Shown in pieces: positions 10,656 through 22,255 of a DNA stretch of 64,000 nt (position 1 is the stretch's first letter; every line of letters begins with the position of its first letter). Under the pieces are notes generated by a model, which saw nothing but the letters and a program-made list of their open reading frames with translations, made no database searches and had not been told where the DNA came from. A program made the translations under genes and the position numbers. The stretch covers positions 23,060-87,059 of the forward strand of contig JADWQD010000024.1 of assembly GCA_016110215.1 (NCBI GenBank). The letters are read 5' to 3'. The stretch is from Capronia americana (lineage: Eukaryota; Ascomycota; Eurotiomycetes; Chaetothyriales; Herpotrichiellaceae).

Positions 10656-11075
10656 GTCGGGGGCCCGGCATACGAGGCTTCCCGCTTTCTCAACTCTTCT
10701 GGGCCCGTATCCGGGCCAGAAAGAGGGGTCATCGCGATAACGTTCGTCGATCTTACCCTCGGACGGGTAAAGGAAGATAAGGAAGACAGCGCCTTCTGGC
10801 TGTTCGGACGGGTGAAGTTGGCGGAAACCGGCGTAAAAAGGACGGAAGGCCACTCGATGGCAGGAATTGTTGGGAACGAGTCCGAAGGCACCTGATGCTG
10901 GAGGGATAACATGCCCGCAGGCGGGAGTGTGCACTCGAGAACCCCTTCTTTCCTTGCCCGAGAACCGTCTTACTACCCCTGTTCCCGCGTATCTCCACAC
11001 TTCGTTAAGTATCCTGCCTTCGGATACCTATCACACCCCCACAAAAAACTTACAAAGTAAATCCTCGAAACCCTA
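10656..11075. other. Probable LTR/leader region of the gypsy element
   Basis: Non-coding sequence lies between the inverted integrase piece and the start of gag. By position it should hold the 5' LTR and primer-binding site. No second copy is seen after 15.2 kb, so LTR borders cannot be fixed. Confidence 0.35.
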
Positions 11076-14000
11076 TTGACACTTATTTTCCTTATAGCGG
11101 AACTAATGGAACAATTAGAGCAAGAACCCCCGGGAGTCCATCCCGCGATAGAACTCCTGGCCGATACGGTCGGACGCGTCGCTGGTGTCGAGCATGAGGT
11201 TCGACTCCTCACGGCACAGATGAACGCAGCCTCCGTCGCGCAAATAGAACGAACCCATGGCATCGAACACACGCTCAACGAGATCAACCAGCGTATAGCG
11301 GCGGGAAGCCAATCGGTTCCGACTCCTGGCAGTTCCGACGCCACCGGACCTCCGCCCGGAGGCCCTATGCCTGAAGGTCCTGTACCTCCAGCACAGGCCC
11401 CCGTTGGCGTAGGCAATCCGTTCGACGGAAACGCTACTTATGTCGCTAATCGTCGTGACCTCGAACGCCCTCCGCGTTATAACGGAGATCGGTATGGTGA
11501 CCGCGCTAAAATCTGGTTCCGTTTCATGACTGGCTGGCATGCTCGAAAGGCCCAACTGTTGAGAGTTCCCGACATCCCCGAGGCCGAGAAGGTCGCAGCC
11601 GCGATCTCATGTCTCGAGGGTAGGGCTCTCTCATGGTGGACCTTGCACGGCACGCCTAAAGGCCCTAACACTCCTCTTATAGCGGAGCAAGTTCTCTTAC
11701 AGAATAGCTGGGAGCTTTAGGGAAAGGCCCTATATCGCTAGTTCCCGGACACTCGAACTTAAGAATAAAGGCTGGACGAGTTCTATTCGATCGTACAGAA
11801 GAAGTCCGTTACCGACTACCAATAGGAGTTGGACACGGCTCGTCTGTTCCTAGACCCTCGACTAGAAGACGCGCAAATGATCTGGCACTTTCGAAAGGGG
11901 CTTCGTATGGAAATCTGAGAGAGGATCGACTTCATCCCGAGAAGCCAAATTGCGATAGACTATGCCGGATACGTTGAACACGCCTCCTGGGTCGAGAGTC
12001 AGCTCAAGGACCTTAGGTACGAGAGAAGCAGGGGTCGACAGAAGACTGCTGCAACAACGCAGACTCTCGAAACCCTTCACCGTCCTCGTGCTGAAGGAGG
12101 AACAGCTGTAAGACATACGACTGATGGAGACGGAGACGTCGAGATGGGACTAAACGCCCTGCGCTTCTCTCGAGGACAAGCGGGCCGACCGCGTGATACT
12201 GGGCGGTCCGGTCGCTTTGTTCCTTCGAGAGGCCGAGGGTATGCCTCTTAATCCGCACCCCCTTCCTCTAACCGGACTGGCTTCGCGCCTTCCGGAGCTG
12301 AAACCAGGAAGTGTTTCCAGTGCGGAAGGACAGGCCACCTAAGTCGAGATTGCCGATCGAGACCCTCAGTACCCAACCTAAGGGGCTAGAGGGGCGGCAA
12401 TTCGTATAGAGGAAACTCTGAGAGGGGAAAAGCCCGGCGCTAGTAGATGTAGAGGAATCTACTGGTGCAACCTAAGATGAAATACATCCCTTGAAGCCTA
12501 TTAATAACGTTAAAGTTACGCCTATACTGTTCCCTACGCTGGGTGAGACTCTTAACGCTGTAATGGCTTCGGAGGATGGCTTCGGACCGAAGGACGCCTA
12601 TAATGTATTAAGAGGGACAATCGGCTGGACTGTAGACGCGCAGCCGGTCTCGATCCTCTTTAATAGCGGTTCTTCGGCCTCCTTCATCTCTAGTAGAGCT
12701 TTAGCACTGCTTCGCGGGAGCAAGAAAGTCACCAAGGTGGCTCCCGTAAAGGTAACGCTCACTAGTGGGCAGGTGACGCACACCGATAGACTCTTAACTA
12801 CTGGGCTGTCTATCGAAGCTTTTAAAACTGTTAGTCAGTTGCGGGTCCTCGAATGGAACCCGTACGACGTTATACTTGGCATCGACTAGCTGACCAGCCA
12901 TAAAGGTCAATGGGACTTTGTATTGAAAACGCTAACCGTTCGTAATGGCGGCGGGAAGGCTTTTATAATCGATGTCCGACCCTTTAGGCTGCTCGATGGA
13001 TCGAGGGCTGCTAGGCAACCGAGTCATACTCTTAACCTTCTGAGCCATTATAAGGCGGCCAAGATTATGCGGAAGTACTAGGAAAGGGACTTCCGACCTC
13101 CTTAAGGGCCCCGAGTGAATGGTAAAGATGGCCGAGAAGATGTCTGGGATGAGAGAAGGCCTACGCTGATGATTGTCCGAAACACGGATAAACCTTCGGA
13201 TAAGACCTCCTCGTCCGCCGAACCTAGTAAGAGCAAAGAATATCCGGCCGTGGAAGACCCGGAATTCCTCTCGATTGTGAAGCAAGCGAAGGGCGCCTTT
13301 CGGCAAGAAATTGTGCCAAAGGAGCCCAAGAAACGAAACATCAAACACGAGATCGACACGGGGGATGCTAAGCCAACTAATCTAGGCTACTACCCTCTAT
13401 CCAAACAGCATAGGGACGAGCAAGATCGACAGATTCGAGAACTGCTGGAGAAGGGCCTAATTAGGCCCTCCGCCAGTCCATAGGGTTCACCAGTCCTCTT
13501 CGTGCCGAAGCCCGGAGGTCAATGGAGGATGTGTATCGACTATCGCCTTCTAAATAATGTCACAAAGAAGGACGCCTACCCATTGCCCCGGATCCAGGAC
13601 TGTCTGGACACCATCGGAGAAGCCCAATAGCTCTCGAAGATCGACTTGACCTCGGGATACTACTAAATCGAGATGAGTGAATCTTCTATCGAGAAGACTG
13701 CCTTTAATACACGATCAGGTAAATACGAGTGGATAGCGATGCCCTTCGGATTAACGAACGCGCCATCCACCTTTTAAAGGATCATGAACGATGCCCTCCA
13801 AGACTTAATTACCCGGAGGCACGTCGTTATGTACCTGGACGATATTGTGATCTTCTTGAAGTCGAAGGCAGAGCATCAGGAACATCTTCGACAGGTCTTA
13901 AAGTGCCTAGAGAAGAATGAGTTGTATACGAAACCCTCTAAGTGCATCATCGGGGTTCGAGAACTCGAATTTTATGGTCATATCGTGGGAAGAGGCCAAA

Positions 14001-15211
14001 GTAAGCCTATACCGGCCAAGGTGCAAGCTATCTCCGACTGGCCCCAACCTCGGAATACCCATAAAGTTCGACAGTTCCTAGGCCTTGCTTCATACCATCG
14101 CCGATACATTCGAGACTTCGCGAAGCTCGCTAGACCTCTATCCGACCTGCTTATCGAACTCGACGCAGAGCTTCGGAAGAAGAAGTTTAGGCTTATTCGC
14201 TAGAACCCTCGCTGTGAAGATTCCTTTCGACAACTAAAGGAAGCACTTACATCGAAGCCTATATTGCAACAGGTTAACGAGGACAAGCCGTTCCGAGTCG
14301 AAACAGACTGCTCGGAATGGGCCCTCGGCGCGGTGCTTCTACAAGAAGGCCTGGACGGCAAATGGCATCCGGTCGCCTTCGATGGACGCAAACTACGAGG
14401 AGCAGAGCTCAACTATCCGGTACACGAGAAGGAGCTGCTTGCCATCAAGCATGCCCTTCGAACATAGAATGCTTACATCCAGAACAACCATCAAACCGAA
14501 GTGGTGACCGACCATAAAAGTCTAAAGTACATGAACACCACTCGGACGCCTTCAAAGAGGTTAGCAAGGTGGATTGCTGAATTCGGTGAGTATTCCCTAG
14601 ATATTAAGTACCGGAAAGGTTCAGAAGCCGTCGTTCCCGACGCCATTTCAAGAAGACCCGACTTCCTCGGGACAGAAGCAGCTAACAAGGCTTAGACTGC
14701 CACCCCCGACGAACAACTCTCGGGAGACGAGGCGGACGTCCAATTGAATGCCCTTATTGCCGAACAAGATGTCTCGGAACGCCCACAACCTCTCGATGAA
14801 GGTTAGGACTGGGAAGAGACACTACTGCAGGTGCTTCAGAACCCCGACGTCGTCTTAACCGAAGGGCAAAGGAAGCTGCTGAAAGGTGTCGACGTCCAAA
14901 ACTTTACTGTTGTCGATGAACGGCTGTACAGAAAGATCGATGGTAAGTACGTTCCGTATACGCCCAAACCTCATCGGAAAAGCTTCATCGAATACTACCA
15001 CCGCCATTATGGCCACTTCAGCACCCCTATGCTCGAAGGGGTTATCAAATTCCGTGGATGGTGGCCTCGGATATTAGATGATGTTCGTGAACATACCAAA
15101 CACTGTGCCGAATGCCAATTAGCACAGAGGCGTGTCGATCGAAGAGAGGAACCACACAATCAAGTCAAGCTAGACGCTCGACCCTTCGTATTCTCCGGGA
15201 CAACACAATAG
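11076..15211 (+). mobile_element. RIP-damaged Ty3/gypsy gag-pol, lacking the integrase core
   Basis: In order: Gag from about 11106, including WFRFMTGWHARKAQLL; a CCHC zinc knuckle (CFQCGRTGHLSRDC, 12312-12353); aspartic protease (SILFNSGSSASFIS, 12.65 kb) whose catalytic D is N at 12662-12664; reverse transcriptase with YLDD at 13832-13843; RNase H (VETDCSEWALGAVLL, 14.3 kb); and the H2C2 integrase zinc finger near 15.0-15.1 kb (HRHYGH ... HCAEC). Stops at 11718, 12887, 13481, 13628, 13664, 13775, 14201 and 14465 replace expected W or Q codons and fit CpA-to-TpA on one strand or the other. The element is inactive. The frame ends at 15211, just before the integrase core. Confidence 0.9.
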
Positions 15212-15633
15212 GGTTTTCGATATTCGCCACTTTGGTAGGGGTTCGGACTTGATTTTTGTTGGGCAAAGGGGTGTCGGTGCTTGTAGTTCGAGTCTGGACC
15301 GGGTCTAATGTCGTTCTTCTTAGACCGTCTCGGGATTTAGAGGCTCCATGGAAGGGTCTATATCTACCCGTAGGGGCTGAGTCTTTCATGAGGAAGGGGA
15401 GCGTGATTCCGAGGGTTGAGACTCTCTCTTCTGGGTGTTTGGAAGGTCTTCGACCTTTTGACTGCCTTCGAATGGTCGCCGTCGATATTGATCTTGTCGC
15501 TCGCTGCGGTTCTTAGCGACTTCGACGGCGCGGTTGAATCGTAGACTGCCTCGTCGCCGTTCTGAGAGGCAGGGGCCTCGAGGCCCTAGCCCAGGCCACT
15601 CGGGCGAGGACTATCTAGAGCGTTGCTACCAGA
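15212..15633. other. No supported gene
   Basis: Unassigned sequence between the gypsy frame and the left 150-bp repeat; no LTR pair detected. Confidence 0.4.
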
Positions 15634-15783
15634 TGTGACTCAATTCGAGGACATGGTCATATTTTGGAGGGTCTGGGAGACCGTCAGACTATATACTATC
15701 TGCTAAATCCATTACAAGGCCTTACAGGCCTTCGAAAGGTCATTACACTGTCACGTGCAATGACGCGTAGGTCTTTTGTCACA
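15634..15783 (+). repeat. 150-bp inverted repeat, left copy
   Basis: This is the reverse complement of 19634-19783 with one difference noticed (GGCCTTACAGG against the copy's GGCCTTATAGG). The unit starts TGTGAC and ends GTCACA, so it has TG...CA ends like an LTR and a 6-bp terminal inverted repeat. Confidence 0.9.
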
Positions 15784-15785
15784 TT

Positions 15786-16043
15786 ATGGACGAGGTGCAA
15801 CACATGGGACCCTTGCGGTTGATCTCCAAGCTTAGTCGCTTGTCATCGTCCTCGTCGTCGCCGAGAGCGACGCCGTTCTTGCCGAACTTCTTCTCAATGC
15901 GCCGATCTCGCTTCTCCTTCCATGTCAGCTCCGGCTTGTCGGTGCGGCCTCTGCGTTTTCTGTTCCGGCTTCGATATGTGCCTCCACACAGGGGCAGCCC
16001 TTCTAGCTCGTCGCTACGCAAGATGTTGTTCCCCATGACTGAG
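15786..16043 (-). pseudogene. Charged protein fragment
   Basis: The minus-strand frame reads GLPLCGGTYRSRNRKRRGR, then ELTWKEKRDRRIEKKFG and an acidic DDEDDD run. It sits just inside the left repeat and beside a sulfate-permease fragment, so it may be another piece of a host gene. Source not recognised. Confidence 0.3.
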
Positions 16044-16095
16044 CCCATATAGTGTAACGTGCGACCTCCGCCCCTTTCACCCATTGGATTATGCG

Positions 16096-16510
16096 ATACA
16101 ACACTCAATAGTTGATCGGGGATCTGGTCGCCGGTATCACCGTCGGCGCCGTGGTGGTTCCTCAGAGTATGGCCTACGCAAAGCTGGCCGAGCTCCCTCC
16201 CGAGTATGGACTCTATTCCTCCTTCATGGGCGTCCTCATCTACTGGTTTTTTGCTACCTCCAAAGATATCACTATCGGCCCCGTCCCGGTTATGTCCACC
16301 ATCGTCGGCAATGTTGTCAACAAGGTCCAGGAAGATCATCCAGAAGTCCCTGGCCCTGTCAGTGCGTCGGCTTTGGCCGTCATTGCTGGAGCCATCATCT
16401 GTTTTATCGGGCTCGTTAGGTGCGGCTGGATCGTCAACTTCATCCCTCTGACAGCCATCTCAGCCTTCATTACTGGTTCCGCCATCAGCATTGCCGTCGG
16501 CCAGGAGAGA
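16096..16510 (+). pseudogene. SulP-type sulfate permease fragment
   Basis: The frame reads RYNTQ*LIGDLVAGITVGAV, then VPQSMAYAKLAELPPEYGLY and FATSKDITIGPVPVMSTIVG. This is the SulP family signature covering the first transmembrane segments and the PxYGLY block. The TAG near 16110 probably replaces a W or Q codon. It covers about 140 of the 700 or more residues usual for fungal sulfate permeases; later membrane segments and the STAS domain are missing. It lies between the two 150-bp inverted repeats. Confidence 0.85.
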
Positions 16511-17707
16511 GCCACGAGCGTTGCGTCGTCGAACGAAGCGATGTGTAACGACAGCTGCGGGGTGCCCCGGTAGATGAAATCCTCGAGCGTCGCCGGCGCA
16601 TCTTCTCGAGCCGCAAAGACTCCGCCTGGATCAACCCGTGCGTGGACGCTGCAGGAAGCGACAGTAATTCTCCCCCACCGCCGTGGCTCTTACCCGTTCA
16701 CCGTTGGAGTAATAGAAGGCCTTCCAGTTGTCACAGGAATGCAGGCAGACGCGCAAGGGTAGATCTGCAGAAAGATTTTCGACCATGCAGCTCCCTGAGA
16801 ACACTTTTGCTTCCATTGGGACGAGTGGGCGCAATTGGCAGGCCCATTTCAGAAATGGGAACACGTTTGCGGACTGGGTTTGTGTTCAGCCACGCAAAAA
16901 CCTCAGCTGGCGTCAAGCTCAGATCTAGTTCTCCCTCCGCTGAGGTGAAGATGAACAAGAGACTCAGCTGCAAGAGATACCAATTCTGAACCCGGACCCG
17001 TACCAAGACGTACAGTGGCAAAAAAGAAGGCACACTTCCCGTGTGGCCTCACAGCGAACGAACTGGCAGAGAGACTGTTAACAGCTCGTGAACAGGCAGA
17101 AGAGGCACGTATAGCTGCACGGGCTGTTACACCACCTGACGGTGCCCACCAGCGCAGAGAGACCTCGTCGGCGCCGAACACCGTCACCAGAGCCATCACC
17201 CTCACCTTCGTTCCCTTCCGCATACGAGCTGCCGAGCTCAACCGCGCCACCAAGTGGAGAAAAGCGAAGAGCTCACACAAAGAAGGACATCGAGGCAAGA
17301 GAGGCGGGAGAGATTGCAGAGTCACAAGAAGCCTGTCCGAGTGTCATTATCACCCCTCAAGCCCCGTGCTTGGTGTTGGACGGATTTTGGTCGTTGTTAC
17401 ACAGACAATGACGGCGGCCTGCGGATCCCCCGGTACACTGAGCTTTTACCTGAGCACGTATCATAGAATCCAATATGATCAAACCACTTGAGTTGCGCCG
17501 AAGGAAGCTGCTCATGCACCGACACCAGAATGGAAGACTCTCTTTCTCCACGATTGCTTCGTTGAATCCATCGCCCCTTGCCTGCATGTAGACGTTGTCT
17601 CTGTCTCAAGTTCTTGTTGTGGACTGCAAATATGCCTTCCGGCGGGTCCCATATGAAGAAGGCGCAGGCCGTCCGTAACCAGGTCTCCGTTCAGCTGGCG
17701 CTCGGTC
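16511..17707. other. No supported gene; one HTH-like stretch
   Basis: Mixed frames. At about 17650-17770 (+) a stretch reading RNQVSVQLALGLSGKDVAEA and SHVSQSFVTHQR resembles a helix-turn-helix of transposase N-termini; too short to call. Confidence 0.3.
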
Positions 17708-18406
17708 TCAGCGGTAAAGACGTCGCGGAGGCGTCTCATGTATCGCAGTCGTTCGTAACTCACCAGCGCCATCGTGACCCCTCCTTGTACCATTTGTCTC
17801 TCTGTTCATCTGTGGTCGAGGAGGGAAGCCGTAGCTGCCTGCCGTCATCAGGAAGCCCAGAACGTCGATTTCGGCCTCGCCCCCGATCTGCATTCTTTGC
17901 GAGAGCTTTTCTTCGCTGAATGCCATGAACTGCTTGATGGCCGCGGACTGTGCCTTGTTATGTGGCACGTAGGCCAAAATCGGCTTGGCCCTCCGCTGCT
18001 TCATTGGAGTCGCGACAAACCTTCCTTCCCGCCCGCCTTGCGACCTCGCGCGAGGCAACGGCCTAAGCCTCAGCGATGTAAATGATGCGGTACCCTGACA
18101 GGCCGCCATTGGAACGAGTGTTTGCTGACTGGAGCCTCGACTTGACTTGAAGTCGCCGAAAGATACCAGTACGGGCTTTACCCTGTTCTCCCGAGCAGTG
18201 TAAGCTTGTCGACCGGCTCGCCAAACGCAATACTGACACTTACTTTGCATGGACGTCGTAAAGTCGAATATGGAGTTGTCGTCCGCTGCATCGGGCCGGC
18301 CTAGGAGAAGCCCTGCAATGCTGGTCTCTAAGGGAATAGTCTCTTCAGTGCAGCTTCTCCAATATACGTGTTGGAGCGAAATGACAAGTAAGTGGCCATC
18401 TGGCAT
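17708..18406 (-). CDS. Hypothetical 232-aa ORF
   Basis: An ATG-initiated intronless frame. Two parts look protein-like: PDAADDNSIFDFTTSMQSK near the N-terminus and PILAYVPHNKAQSAAIKQF, AFSEEKLSQRMQIGGEAEID later. A potential GT donor lies inside after SMQ, so it may be a stitched set of exons from another gene. It lies inside the pair of 150-bp inverted repeats. No family recognised. Confidence 0.3.
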   Translation of the reverse strand: MPDGHLLVISLQHVYWRSCTEETIPLETSIAGLLLGRPDAADDNSIFDFTTSMQSKCQYCVWRAGRQAYTARENRVKPVLVSFGDFKSSRGSSQQTLVPMAACQGTASFTSLRLRPLPRARSQGGREGRFVATPMKQRRAKPILAYVPHNKAQSAAIKQFMAFSEEKLSQRMQIGGEAEIDVLGFLMTAGSYGFPPRPQMNRETNGTRRGHDGAGELRTTAIHETPPRRLYR

Positions 18407-18747
18407 CCGAAGTGAACGCTGGCATTCAAAGGGATCGTAGCATCGCCAAAGTCAACATTTCATTCATTACTCGTATACGTACGTGCCCATGTACACCCAC
18501 TCTATCGTCCGGTCTAGCCGCGGCACGTCACGCCTTCGTGGTTGCATTGCATTGCTGTGTCCTCCTCTATCCGTGCGTGCAATCCGCACCCAACCCGATG
18601 AATGACTGTATATCGATTATATCCATCATGACATGCCCAGGCCGAACAAAAGCGCCGCCAACGTCACGCACACGGTAACCAGCAAGCCCTTCCTATCGAC
18701 CTCAACCATGGGCGCGCCGATCGATACCCCGCTGCTCGTCGCCATTA

Positions 18748-18844
18748 CAGGTGACGTAGCCCACAAACGACCGTTCTCGAGGGAGTACCAAACAGCGGAG
18801 CCTCACCGGCCCTCGAGGACGGTTAGTTTGTAGGCTACGCCCTG
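18748..18844. mobile_element. 97-bp foldback MITE with TA flanks
   Basis: The ends CAGGTGACGTAGCC and (reverse strand) CAGGGCGTAGCC form long imperfect terminal inverted repeats of about 40 bp, with a short central loop. TA dinucleotides flank both ends (18746-18747 and 18845-18846), and the palindrome extends to CCATTA/TAATGG. A TA target duplication fits Tc1/mariner-type mobilisation. Confidence 0.65.
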
Positions 18845-19633
18845 TAATGGCAAGCGGCGCTCGGTCTTGAGGAGTATATGGTGGTGCGTGGTTGTCCTCG
18901 AGTCGTACACAGCGAGGCCCTCTAGACGATTATCGATTTCATTACAGACTTCCCGACTGTTTATATTCGTGAGATCTGCGATGTTCTTGAAGAAGAGCAT
19001 GATCTTACCATCAACCCTAGTACCGCTGGTAAATGATTGAAGCGACTGAAGATGACTCACAAGAAGGTCACCAGGGTTAACAACCGTCGAGATGAGACTC
19101 TGGTAAACGACTTCCTCGCCATAATGACGATGTATACCGCGGACCAGATCGTCGCCCTCGATGAGAGCTCCGAACAGGCAAGAGAGAGAGAGAGAGAGAG
19201 TTACTTGTAGCCCTCTGCCACCGACCTCGCCGCCGAGGGGTGCCGCCAAGCCTGCCGTTTGTCACCGTCGTCATCGATCTGGCCCCTGGCCGCCAGTAAA
19301 GTATGAACGACAGAGAGGGGCATGTATAAAGTATATACCAACAAGAGTGATGCATGCGCGAGGCATATGTAAGACCTTTTCGAAGGCATGGTGAAGGAGG
19401 TTTCGGCTTGACGACGACATCACCTACCGTTATCTGGGCCCTCTTATCGAAGCCCCGACCAGTCACAAGCACGCCTACCTTTACCACACGGGACACACCC
19501 CCATTCACGAACGTTTCATTTGTATTGCGGTCATGGAGGAGAAGCCTAGGGGACCGATTTCGACACCGTCGACGCGATGGAAGGGCTTCAAGACCCTGTC
19601 GAAGGAGGGCCTTCGAATCTAGGTAGGGGAGGC
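18845..19633. other. Unassigned, one minus-strand ORF of about 148 codons
   Basis: The minus frame at 18803-19249 reads LIEGDDLVRGIHRHYGEEVV and KIMLFFKNIADLTNINS; not recognised. A (GA)n run lies near 19180-19200. Confidence 0.3.
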
Positions 19634-19783
19634 TGTGACAAAAGACCTACGCGTCATTGCACGTGACAGTGTAATGACCTTTCGAAGGCCTATAAGGCCT
19701 TGTAATGGATTTAGCAGATAGTATATAGTCTGACGGTCTCCCAGACCCTCCAAAATATGACCATGTCCTCGAATTGAGTCACA
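19634..19783 (-). repeat. 150-bp inverted repeat, right copy
   Basis: Reverse complement of 15634-15783. The two copies enclose about 3.85 kb that includes the SulP fragment and the foldback MITE. No matching target-site duplication was found at the outer edges. Confidence 0.9.
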
Positions 19784-20412
19784 ATAATCCTTGGCACTGG
19801 TCACGTGCACAGCGTTGCGCGCACACCATACGGTGTTGTTGCTGCAAGATTCCATAGTTCATACTTTGTAATAATGAAACTATTGAGTCCAACACCATTT
19901 ACATTCCCCTTCTTCCAAACATCCACCCACGTAACATACCCTAACTCTGGGCATTCATCTCAAACCTCAATGCAATGCTCATACACACCAACGCGACTTG
20001 TTCTTGCAGTTGTTATTTTAACGTTGAACATCAGCTAGCTCTCGGGCTATGGCTGAAGCTGGCCGACGAGATGCTCGAGGCCCTCCAGATCCATTTCCAC
20101 ATCACGGCGCGCATGCGACGGACGCTGGCGTGTCTGGTCGAAGATCACCGGCGCATGTCACACCTCTTCTCCACGCCCGACCACCGTTCCGCCGTAACAG
20201 CAGATGCCTATGTAGCGCGCGAGGTCGGTGTCAAGGCGCTTGGGGGTCATATGAAGCGGTCATGAATGACTTTATCTTCGACCCCGACCTATTGAACATG
20301 AGTGAATTCACCGACATCGGAGGAGACTTCGCTTCGTCGTAGTCGTCGAGCATCCTAGTATGTCCTACCCATCCCATCTCCATACATCGAAATCCTGTGC
20401 TAACGGTGTGCA
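19784..20412. other. No supported gene
   Basis: A plus frame at 20040-20265 (LGLWLKLADEMLEALQIHFH) looks protein-like but is unidentified. Confidence 0.3.
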
Positions 20413-20640
20413 GTGATCTTCGGCGAAATTGCCCCTCAGCCCATTTGCGTTCGTTACGGCTTGCCAATCGGCGCTTTCATGGCACCATTCGTCCAGGGCC
20501 TCATGTGGCTCCTCGCTCCCGTTGGATGGCCGACCGCGAAGCTTCTCGATTACCTTCTGGGAGAAGATCATGGAACCACGTACAAGAAGGCGGGATTGAA
20601 AACACTCGTCTCCCTGCATAGGAGCTTGGGGGAAACCGGA
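20413..20640 (+). pseudogene. CNNM/Mam3-type (DUF21) transporter fragment
   Basis: The frame reads VIFGEIAPQPICVRYGLPIG, MAPFVQGLMWLLAPVGWPTA and LLGEDHGTTYKKAGLKTLV. This matches the end of the DUF21 membrane domain and the linker before the CBS domains in fungal Mam3 homologues (FGEI-P-, PVAWP, LGEDHGTTYKKAELK). Only about 75 residues remain, with neither start nor CBS domains. It abuts the Mutator-like transposase relic on the other strand. Confidence 0.85.
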
Positions 20641-21249
20641 CAACACAATATCGTCAATCCAGCGGTTTACCGTCCGTGCCAGTGTCATTGCAGACATCTC
20701 AGGCTCAGTCATCGACTTGAGAACATACCACAGACCTCTGACTGGAGTGACAGCCGAGATCAAAGTTGTTCTGAGTGTAGGTCCTCTTTCCTCTTTTGGT
20801 AACCACGTCGCCCAGATGTACTCTCTCGAGGGCTTCTTCAGCTGGTTGCAAAGGTTCGTACGGTTCGTCCCGAGGTCTTCAGCCACCGGTATTTCCAGGT
20901 GAGTTCTTCTGAGTCCTCTCCGCCTGTAATCTCAAGGTGAGTGTGATTCTGACGGAACCTCGCCAGCATTGCCTCGGCGGCATGCCATTCGCATATTTGG
21001 TGTACAGCACTCGGGAACTGCTTCCCGAAAGAATAGCCTTGGCCTGGTCGCTGACGATCACTGCTGGCGGCGCAGTTTGAGTAGGCCACTCCCAAAAGAA
21101 GGCATAAGAGGTATGGTCTTCGCCTCGACAGTATGAGAACGCAACTGTCCCCCAGCAACGACAATCGGCATCCTGGCCTTGTTGGTGTTGAAGGTTGCGT
21201 CAATAAGACAGACAGAGCCAGCAACGATAATTTGGTATGAGAGAACCAT
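20640..21249 (-). pseudogene. Mutator-like (MULE) transposase relic
   Basis: Across frames the minus strand gives VAGSVCLIDATFNTNKARMP (first Asp block), VIVSDQAKAILSG (second Asp block), then HQICEWHAAEAMLARFRQ (the C-W-H block typical of MULE transposases) and WLPKEERGP, LWYVLKSMTE downstream. Frameshifts separate the blocks, so it is non-functional. MULEs are known to capture gene fragments in plants; here the relic lies beside several captured-looking fragments. Confidence 0.75.
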
Positions 21250-21654
21250 ATTTGAACGAGCTTCTTGCTAACTATCGTGCCAGCTTCATCGAGAGTATCC
21301 TCAATACGACAACGATAAATGAACCCTGCCGATTCGATCGTCTTCTCATCTCTACCGTCAAGAGTCTGGTGCTTCAGGCCTCTCTCTCACTCGGCAGGCC
21401 TGTGCCGTCAACGGCGTCCAGCACTTGCCAGTACAGGAGTGTTGAGATACGGTGCATCTTCGCCTGCGCCTTCAAAGCTTTGAACGCCTCAAGACGTTCA
21501 CGATGTCGGTTCGACAAGACAGAGACTTAACCGTTAGAATAAACCCCTTCTCGCTGTTCCCCCGTTTACCAATTGACTTCCAGCTGACCAAACAAGACCA
21601 GGAACAGTCGGTCTGCCGAACAATCGTGTTACGCTTACGCTCCCCGATAATCGC

Positions 21655-21762
21655 TCCGTCCTCTCCTCGATGATCGCTCCGTCCTCTCCTCGATGATCGC
21701 TCCGTCCTCTCCTCGATGATCGCTCCGTCCTCTCCTCGATGATCGCTCCGTCCTCTCCTCTC
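21655..21762. repeat. 23-bp tandem repeat, about 4.5 copies
   Basis: The unit TCCTCTCCTCGATGATCGC (first 19 bp) plus TCCG repeats almost perfectly. Confidence 0.9.
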
Positions 21763-22074
21763 TCGACCGTCGTTGGAAGCTTTCGAGTGTTGCGAGACTT
21801 AATACCATGGTGGGAACAGGCAAAATTTGCCCTGTTCCCTAGTGGAGTGCAAGATGATGGCGTCAAACCCTTGTGAGAAGGCATAGGCATACAGACGATC
21901 CCGGGGAAACACAGTTCGGACTCGACTCGGACTGACGCTCGACCGCAGGAGACGAACATCGACGTTGCGCGCATATCGGTACCGGTGTGTCGATCACCAA
22001 TACCGATCACCAGTACCGATCTGTCGGTACCAGATCCTTTGTCGATCTCTCGATAAGCGAGCTGATACCCGACT

Positions 22075-22255
22075 CGTATTCGATATCCGATCTCCGAAGT
22101 TCAACACCCGAGATCCGAAGTTCAGCATCCGACATCCGAAGTTCAACACCCGATCTCCGAAGTCCAAATCCGAAAACCAGAAAATCCGAAAACCAGAAAA
22201 TCCGAAAATCACCAAATCCGAAAACCAGAAATCCGAAAACCAGCAAACTCAATTT
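22075..22255. repeat. Degenerate tandem repeat of ATCCGAARTTCAACA / AATCCGAAAACCAG units
   Basis: Two consecutive short-unit arrays: about 23-bp units based on CCGAAGTTCA, then 14-16-bp units based on AATCCGAAAACCAG. Confidence 0.85.

Noticed and set aside
15634..19783. Complete Pack-MULE call
   Set aside because: No outer 9-bp target duplication found and the 150-bp unit could equally be a solo LTR pair; kept as a hypothesis only.
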